From: Aspidapion aeneum
Taxonomy: Eukaryota > Arthropoda > Insecta > Coleoptera > Brentidae
DNA length: 64,000 nucleotides
Reading direction: 5' to 3'
Assembly: GCA_963576565.1 (NCBI GenBank)
Contig: OY755039.1
Span: forward strand, 131,457,140-131,521,139
Numbering within the stretch: position 1 is the stretch's first letter; every line of letters starts with the position of its first letter. Both the position numbers and the translations under genes were made by a program. Below the pieces are notes generated by a model. That model saw only the letters and a list, made by a program, of their open reading frames with translations, was not told the DNA's origin and ran no database searches. Of this stretch, positions 28,001 through 37,181 are shown in pieces.

Positions 28001-31000
28001 CGACCTTTTTCGTTTATACCTTTTTATGCGAGATGTCCTCGGAGATGTCCGAGGAGATGTCTCTAATTATTAAAATTTTATAATTTTTTCCATACAGAAC
28101 ACGACAGTACTTAACAGTACTCTACAGGGCCCAACAGGACACGACAGTACTTGACAGGATCCAACAGGACGCGACAGTACTTGACAGGACCCAACAGGAC
28201 TCAACAGTACACGACAGGACTCAACAGGTCCCAACAGTACTCGACAGGCCCAACAGTACTCGACAGGACTCAACAGTACCTGAAAGGACCGGACAGGACC
28301 CAACAGTACTCGACAGGACCCGACAGTACTCAACAGGACCCAACAGTACTCAACAGGACCCGACAGGATCCAACAGTACTCGACAGGACCCAACAGTACC
28401 CAACAGGACCCAACAGTACTCAACAGGACCCGACAGGACCCAACAGTACTCGACAGGACCCAACAGTACCCAACAGGACCCAACAGTACTCGACAGGACC
28501 CAACAGTACTCGACAGTACACGACAGGACCCAACAGTACACGACAGTACTCAACAGGACCCAACAGTACTCGACAGTACACGACAGGACCCAACAGTACA
28601 CGACAGTACTCAACAGTACTCGACAGGACCCAACAGTACTCGACAGTACACGACAGTACTCAACAGTACTCGACAGGACCCAACAGTACTCGACAGTACA
28701 CGACAGTACTCAACAGGACCCAACAGTACACGACAGGACCCAACAGTACTCGACAGTACACGACAGTATCCAACAGTATTCGACAGTACACGACAGGACC
28801 CAACAGTACACGACAGTACTCAACAGGACCCAACAGTACTCGACAGTACACGACAGGACCCAACAGTACACGACAGTACTCAACAGTACTCGACAGGACC
28901 CAACAGTACTCGACAGTACACGACAGTACTCAACAGTACTCGACAGGACCCAACAGTACTCGACAGTACACGACAGTACCCAACAGTACTCAACAGGACC
29001 CAACAGTACACGACAGGACCCAACAGTACTCGACAGTACACGACAGTACCCAACAGTATTCGACAGTACACGACAGGACCCAACAGTACTCAACAGGACC
29101 CAACAGTACTCGACAGTACACGACAGGACCCAACAGTACACGAGAGTACTCAACAGGACCCGACAGGACCCAACAGTACACGACAGGACCCAACAGGACC
29201 ACGACAGTACCTGACAGGACCCAACAGGACTGAATTATTTTGGTTCATATCATTCATTCATAAAAATATAAAAATAAACGGACTTTTTTGTCTCGTTTTT
29301 TGTCCATACCAATAAAATTTATTTTTGATAAAAGTTCAATAAAAGAGGGATCAATTCCCTCGCAAAATACTCGATAAAGTATATTCAACTCGGTATTCAA
29401 AGTATTTTTTAGGGACACAAAGAAGTGCAAAGAAGACAAAAATACGCAAAAATATTTTACAATACCCTCGGTAATTGCACTATTAGTCTATGCTTCAGTT
29501 TAGATCTTGTAATGACCTACCCAGATTTTTATTTGTTTTTATATTCCAGATTGGATTATTTTTAAATATTACTGACGCAATCGAGATGTAGTTCAAAAAG
29601 ACATTCTAAATTAGGATATAGATAGCATAAAGTGTGGAGTGTTTGGCTCATGATCCGCAGGTCATGGGTTCGAGGCCCACACCTTCAATTTTTTTTTCTT
29701 TTAAACAACTTTAATTAAAATTTATTAATTACTACTAGGTAGTTTTGGTTTAACAGCAGTGTATATTTAGTATATTTTAAAGAATTTTGTTTTTGTATTG
29801 GAACCTCGATTGGAACCGATTAAAGATTAGCGCTTGAAAAGCAAACGATTTCAAATAGGTTAGGACGGGATAGGTTTCCGATCAATTGACCAAGGTTAGG
29901 TTTGGTTTCGGTTTGGTTTAACAACGATTTCAACCTCCCAAAACGAGGACAGGAAAGTTCGAGGTTTTAATTTTAAAAATTTCGCCTGTTATCTAATATT
30001 CTCATTTTGAAATTCCCGCAGAGACAGTTTTACATTGGGATCGTTTAGTGGCGGTCTGTGGGGTGCAAAGCTGGAGGAGCGAAAATCCCGAAAATCGACT
30101 TGAAGGTGGAAATTATGATTTTATTTAAACTATATTGAGTAATTGTAATTACACTATTAAGATCTGGTAAGGACCTACCCAGTTTTTAACTTTTTTTTTA
30201 TCTTTCAAAAACTGTTTTTTTTTTCCATTACTGAAGTCGACTGAAGTAGTCGGGATGCAGTTCTAAATAAATTTGTGTGTATGTATGGATAGTTTAAGGT
30301 GTTGCATGCTCGACTGAAGATCCAAAGGCCATGAGTTCGATTCTCACATAAAACTCTTTTTTTTTTTTCAAACAACTTTAAATTAAAATTTGCGAAATTT
30401 TTAAAATTAAAACTTTCCTGTCCTCGTTTTGGGAGGTTGAAATCGTTGTTTAACCCGAGGTTAAACCAAACCGAAACAAAACCTAACCTTGGTCAATTGA
30501 TCGGAAACCTATCCCGTCCTAACCTATTTGAAATCGTTTGCTTTTCAAGCGCTAATCTTTAATCGGTTCCAATCGAGTCCAATACAAAAACAAAATTCTT
30601 TAAAATATACTAAATATACATTGCTGTTAAACCAATACTACCTAGTGGTAATTAATAAATTTTAATTAAAGTTGTTTAAAAGAAAAAAAAAATGCTAGGT
30701 GTGGGCCTCGAACCCATGACCTGCGGATCATGAGTCAAACACTTCACACTTTATGCTATCTATATCCTAAACTAGAATATCTTTTTGAACTACATCTCGA
30801 TTGCGTCAGTAATATTTAAAAATAATCCAATCTGGAATATAAAAACAAATAAAAATCTGGGTAGGTAATTACAAGATCTAAACTGAAGCATAGACTAATA
30901 GTCTCGCTAATAGTGCAATTACCGAGGGTATTGTAAAATATTTTTGCGTATTTTTGTCTTCTTTGCACTTCTTTGTGTCCCTAAAAAATCCTTTGAATAC

Positions 31001-31715
31001 CGAGTTGAATATACTTTATCGAGTATTTTGCGAGGGAATTGATCCCTCTTCGTCCTCTCGTTCGTCCCTCTTTTATTGAACTTTTATCGAGACTTTTATC
31101 AAAAATAAATTTTTATTGGTATGGACAAAAAAAGTCCATTTATTTTTATATTTTTATGAATGAATGATATGAACCCTCGTATGAACCAAAATAATTCAGT
31201 CCTGTTGGGTCCTGTCAGGTACTGTCGTGTACTGTTGGGTCCTGTCGAGTACTGTCGTGTACTGTTGGGTCCTGTCGGGTCCTGTTGAGTACTGTCGTGT
31301 ACTGTTGGGTCCTGTCGTGTACTGTCGAGTACTGTTGGGTCCTGTTGAGTACTGTCGTGTACTGTTGGGTCCTGTCGTGTACTGTCGAGTACTGTTGGGT
31401 CCTGTCCAGTACTGTTGGGTCCTGTCGAGTACTGTTGGGTCCTGTTGAGTACTGTCGTGTACTGTTGGGTCCTGTCGTGTACTGTCGAGTACTGTCGAGT
31501 ACTGTTGGGTCCTGTTGAGTACTGTTGAGTACTGTCGTGTACTGTTGAGTACTGTCGTGTACTGTTGAGTACTGTCGTGTACTGTTGAGTACTGTCGTGT
31601 ACTGTTGGGTCCTGTTGTGTACTGTCGAGTACTGTCGAGTACTGTTGGGTCCTGTTGAGTACTGTCGTGTACTGTTGGGTCCTGTCGTGTACTGTCGAGT
31701 ACTGTCGAGTACTGT

Positions 31716-31747
<32 letters not shown>

Positions 31748-34700
31748 TCAACGTATAAGGTACATTTTCAAGTAAATTAAATTAAATACAGTTGTTTAAA
31801 ATCCTAACTTATTATTGCACAAGCAATGAGCAATAATAAATCACCAAACAATTTTATGTAAGAACAAATTTTTTTGCAGCTGATTTAAATTTTTCTAAGT
31901 TTGAAAAATTAAAATAATCAAGTTTAGAGTAATGTTTATTAGCAGTGTTTGATATTCGGTTTACTGGACAATGGAGCAAGTAGAATGCTCTACAGTATGG
32001 CACATGTAGAAGAGACTGGTTACGAGTGTGATAAGCTGGAACATGTATTTTAAGAGTTTCTAAACATTCAGGACTCTTAGTAATGTTGTTAAAAATTTTA
32101 TATACAAAGCACACATCGTAATACTCTCTTCTGCTGGACAAACTGTTCAGATTAAGGTAGGACTGAGTTAAGTCTCTTGTAAGATGTGTGCCAGTTTTTG
32201 AAAGAGTGTAGCATGCAAACTTTAGAAATTTGTTTTGGACATTATTTAATCTGTCTATGTGGATTTGATTATAAGGACACCAAATAATATTAGAAAATTC
32301 AAGTATTGACCTTGTTGGGTCCTGTTGAGTACTGTTGAGTACTGTCGTGTACTGTTGAGTACTGTCGTGTACTGTTGGGTCCTGTTGTGTACTGTCGAGT
32401 ACTGTCGAGTACTGTTGGGTCCTGTCGGGTCCTGTTAAGTACTGTCGTGTACTGTTGGGTCCTGTCGTGTACTGTCGAGTACTGTTGTGTCCTGTCGAGT
32501 ACTGTTGGGTCCTGTTGGGTACTGTTGGGTCCTGTTGAGTACTGTTGGGTCCTGTTGAGTACTGTCGGGTCCTGTCGAGTACTGTTGGGTCCTGTCGAGT
32601 ACTGTCGGGTCCTGTTGAGTACTGTTGAGTCCTGTTGAGTACTGTTGGGTCCTGTTGAGTACTGTCGGGTCCTGTCGAGTACTGTTGGGTCCTGTCAGGT
32701 ACAGTTCGGGTACAGTTGAGTCCTGTCGAGTACTGTTGGGCCTCTCGAGTACTGTTGGGTCCTGTTGAGTACTGTTGAGTCCTGTTTAAACTATATTGAG
32801 TAATTGTAACTCGTTGTAATTACACTATTAAGATCTGGTAAGGACCTACCCAGTTTTTAACTTTTTTTTTATCTTTCAAAAACTGTTTTTTTTTTTCATT
32901 ACTGAAGTCGACTGAAGTAGTCGGGATGCAGTTCTAAATAAATTTGTGTGTATGTATGGATAGTTTAAGGTGTTGCGTGCTCGACTGAAGATCCAAAGGC
33001 CATGAGTTCGATTCTCACATAAAACTCTTTTTTTTTTCAAACAACTTTAAATTAAAATTTGCGAAATTTTTAAAATTAAAACTTTCCTGTCCTCGTTTTG
33101 GGAGGTTGAAATCGTTGTTAAACCCGAGGTTAAACCAAACCGAAACAAAACCAAACCTTGGTCAATTGATCGGAAACCTATCCCGTCCTAACCTATTTGA
33201 AATCGTTTGCTTTTCAAGCGCTAATCTTTAATCGGTTCCAATCGAGTCCAATACAAAAACAAAATTCTTTAAAATATACTAAATATACATTGCTGTTAAA
33301 CCAAAACTACCTAGTGGTAATTAATAAATTTTAATTAAAGTTGTTTAAAAGAAAAAAAAATGCTAGGTGTGGGCCTCGAACCTATGACCTGCGGATCATG
33401 AGTCAAACACTCCACACTTTATGCTATCTATAACCTTATATAGAATATCTTTTTGAACTACATCTCGATTGCGTCAGTAATATTTAAAAAGAATCCAATC
33501 TGGAATATAAAAACAAATAAAAATCTGGGTAGGTCATTACAAGATCTAAACTGAAGCATAGACTAATAGTGCAATTACCGAGGGTATTGTAAAATATTTT
33601 ATTTTGTCTTCTTTGCACTTCTTTGTGTCCCTAAAAAATACTTTGAATACCGAGTTGAATATACTTTATCGAGTATTTTGCGAGGGAATTGATCCCTCTT
33701 CGTCTCTCTTTTATTGAACTTTTATCAAAAATAAATTTTTATTGGTATGGACAAAAAACGAGACAAAAAAAGTCCGTTTATTTTTATATTTTTATGAATG
33801 AATGATATGAACCAAAATAATTCAGTCCTGTTGGGTCCTGTCAGGTACTGTCGTGGTCCTGTTGGGTCCTGTCGTGTACTGTTGGGTCCTGTCGGGTCCT
33901 TTTGAGTACTGTCGTGTACTGTTGGGTCCTGTCGTGTACTGTCGAGTACTGTTGGGTCCTGTTGAGTACTGTTGGGTACTGTCGTGTACTGTCGAGTACT
34001 GTTGGGTCCTGTCGAGTACTGTTGAGTACTGTCGTGTACTGTTGGGTCCTGTCGTGTACTGTCGAGTACTGTTGGGTCCTGTTGAGTACTGTCGTGTACT
34101 GTTGGGTCCTGTCGTGTACTGTCGAGTACTGTTGGGTCCTGTCGAGTACTGTTGAGTACTGTCGTGTACTGTCGAGTACTGTTGGGTCCTGTCGAGTACT
34201 GTCGTGTACTGTTGGGTCCTGTCGTGTACTGTCGAGTACTGTTGGGTACTGTCGTGTACTGTCGAGTACTGTTGGGTCCTGTCGTGTACTGTCGAGTACT
34301 GTTGGGTCCTGTCGTGGTACTGTCGGGTACTGTTGTGAAATTTGTACAGTACTGTTGAAAGCTGATGACCCCTCGAGTAAAGTAAAGTAAAGTAAAGTAA
34401 AGTAAAATGTAAAGTAAAGTAAAGTAAAGTAAAGTAAAGTAAAGTAAAGTAAAGTAAAGTAAAGTAAAGTAAAGTAAAGTAAAGTAAAGTAAAGTAAAGT
34501 AAAGTAAAGTAAAGTAAAGTAAAGTAAAGTAAAGTAAAGTAAAGTAAAGTAAAGCAAAGTAAAGTAAAGTATATCACAGATTAGATTTAGGTCTTAAAGT
34601 GAATTTTGTCAAACTTTATCTTTGTTCCCTTGTCTGAACGGTATTCGACCAACAATCAAATGTACCATGGAAATTGAAGAAGATTCGGCCTTACCATTTT

Positions 34701-37131
34701 TGGATGTTCTTGTCAAACGATTAGACCGAAACATTAAAACCACTGTATATAGAAAACCTACTCACATGAGACAGCACCTAAATTTTAAGTCTAACCATTC
34801 TGTTGCTACAAAACAAGGAGTTATAAGAAGTTTGTATTTAAGAGCCGTAAATATTTGTAGTAATAATGAAGAATTAACCACAGAAATTAACAACATTAAA
34901 AAGGACTTACAACAAAATGGGTATTCAGAGAAAATAATCAACTTAGTGATCTCTAAAATTAAAAACAAACCAAATGTAGCAAATTCTCAAAGTAATAATC
35001 TGTTGGGTGTTATTAACATTCCATATGTTCAAGGGATTTCAGAAAACATAAGACGAATAGCCAAGCACTATAGTATCAAAACAGTATTTTTATCGGGAAA
35101 TATGATAAGAAGTTTTGTAACTAAAACAAAACCAGAAAATCCCTCAAATAATAAGGAATGTATTTACCAAATCCTGTGTAAGTGTGGTAAATCATATGTA
35201 GGTGAAACGAAACACCCTCTTCAGGTTAGAGTAAATGAAAATATTGGAGTGAATGCAATCACTTAAAACTAAACGTGTTAAAAACAAAACTTATAAGCTT
35301 TAGAAAGATCGGTGTCTCTGACGTCTCTCTCTATGTTCCCTTGAATGGCAAAACCATAGAACAAACCAATGACAGTAAATTCCTAGGACTTATAGTTGAT
35401 TCGACCTTAAGCTGGAGTGCACATATACAGTTCACCGCAGGTAGAATAAATAGCCACTGTGCTGCTATTCGGAGATTAAGAGAAATCTTATCTCTGGATA
35501 GTCTTACGACCTTCTATTATGCTTCAGTCCAATCTGTCATATGTTATTGAGTGCTTTTCTGGGGAGCGGCGTCGGATGCAGAGAAAGTTTTCAAAGCACA
35601 AAAACGAGTAATATGTTGCATGTTAAAATTGCACCCAAGAGCTTCATGTAGATCACATTTTAAAACCCTTAATCTTCTCACAGCTCCTTCACTTTATTTC
35701 AAATGTCTAGTCACATTTGTTAAAAAACATCCTGCATTATTTACAATAAATCGAGACAATGCATCTGTAACAGGCATGACCACAAGAACCAGAGATGAAC
35801 TTGCCATACCTTCACACAGCTCCAGTTTTTTTGAAAGAGGCCCCTATTATCGAGCTGTGAAAACATATCAGATGCTCCCCAAAACAATCAGGGACATACT
35901 AAGTATTGTAGGTTTCAAAAAGGCAGTAAATAACTATTTATTAGAAAAACAACATTACTCTTTTGATTTTCTTTTTTAAAACAAAAATAGATGGGTGTGT
36001 ATGTAAATAGGTATTGTAAGTTTTATATAGCTTTAACTTATTATGAAAATGTATTTTAAGGATCTTAGATCTAACAATTTTTGACTTTGCTCTTGCATTT
36101 GTAAAAATGATTTGATGGCAATAAAGATTAAACAAACAAACAAACAAACATCTAAAAAGTACCCAATTAGGGGATATTGAAAAATCCAGTTTAGCGGATC
36201 ATGCATGGTCAAATGATCACAGGATTCAGTGGTCAGAAGCTAAAGTTTTGCATAAGGAGTCGCATTGGCGAAAACGAAAGTTTATTGAAGCTGCATTTAT
36301 AATGCAGAATAAAGAAGTTTTCCAGTCAACCAAGCACGGACATACCAAACATATGGAAACCACTCCTTAAGGAAAACAGGATTAAAAAAGGGGGCGGACC
36401 GTCACACCTGACTGCACACCAAGTAGTATAAGTAGTAGCCCAGAGACTAGATTGTTTAGTTTACATTTGAAAACGGTTAGAGATACTTACTAACCGAAAC
36501 GTCATGTTTAAAATAAATAAAGACAATGGAAGTCTGAAATTTTATTTCTACTCAATCATTGTCTATGAGTTTCAAATAAAGAGGTACTTTTAAGTTAGAA
36601 AATATATTTTCTTTATTAATAGTATTTTCAAGTGAATAATTTGCAGATTCCAACAGATAGTTTTTCAATGTTGAATTAAATTTTTTAGGGGACAATTCTT
36701 TTATAGTGTTAGGCAATTTATTATAAATAGTTTTACCCATATAAAAAAAGAATTCCTTGAAAGTGAAGTTAGTGGCCTGTCAGTAACTAGATCATTTTTA
36801 TTTCTTGTATTGTGTTGATGCACATCTGATCTTTTCTGACAGAACCCTGTTTTATTATAAGTATGAATCATGTTCACTGTTTCATATAAAATTAGATCAT
36901 AGACTGTTAAGACTTTCAACTTTCTAAAATATGGTTGGCAAGAATTTGTTCGTGCAATCTTTGATATAAGGCAAATTGTAACAGAAATATTTTTAGCTCA
37001 CACTTATACTATACTATAGTAGTGTGAGCTATGGTGATCCTAATTTTTTCGAGAAAAAAAAAGTTGCTCCGATTTCAAAATTTTTTATATATCTTTGCGT
37101 TTCAGATGATTTTGAAACTTTTTGTTGCGCC

Positions 37132-37181
<50 letters not shown>

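Larger units (their letters stand above)
22554..34375. mobile_element. 11.8-kb composite element with CGAGGGGTCATCRGC ends
   Basis: The left end is CGAGGGGTCATCGGC and the right end reads CGAGGGGTCATCAGC on the other strand. It interrupts an (AAAGT)n array. The 8 bases before it and the 8 after it are both AGTAAAGT, and the repeat phase is shifted by 3 (8 mod 5), as an 8-bp target duplication predicts. Past the ends, TTTTGTACAG/TTTGTACAG and TCCAACAGGA resemble the two small elements at 39230 and 39586. Inside are six 10-bp-repeat arrays and five spacers with tRNA-like modules, in direct and inverted order, plus a non-LTR insertion. An 8-bp duplication suggests hAT, P or a similar superfamily. 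No transposase is visible, so it is non-autonomous. The mature boundaries are inferred. Confidence 0.75.

Noticed and set aside
28151..29233. 360-codon open frame and similar long frames at 22460-23029, 25617-26450 and 33822-34577
   Set aside because: They translate the 10-bp satellite. Both strands and several frames are open only because the repeat lacks stops, and period 10 cycles through three frames.
23361..33430. Functional tRNA genes for Cys, Phe or Met
   Set aside because: A and B boxes are readable but the acceptor and anticodon stems do not pair. Better described as tRNA-derived modules.
22603..34335. Regular short repeats resembling a CRISPR array
   Set aside because: Repeats are contiguous decamers without unique spacers, in a eukaryotic intron.
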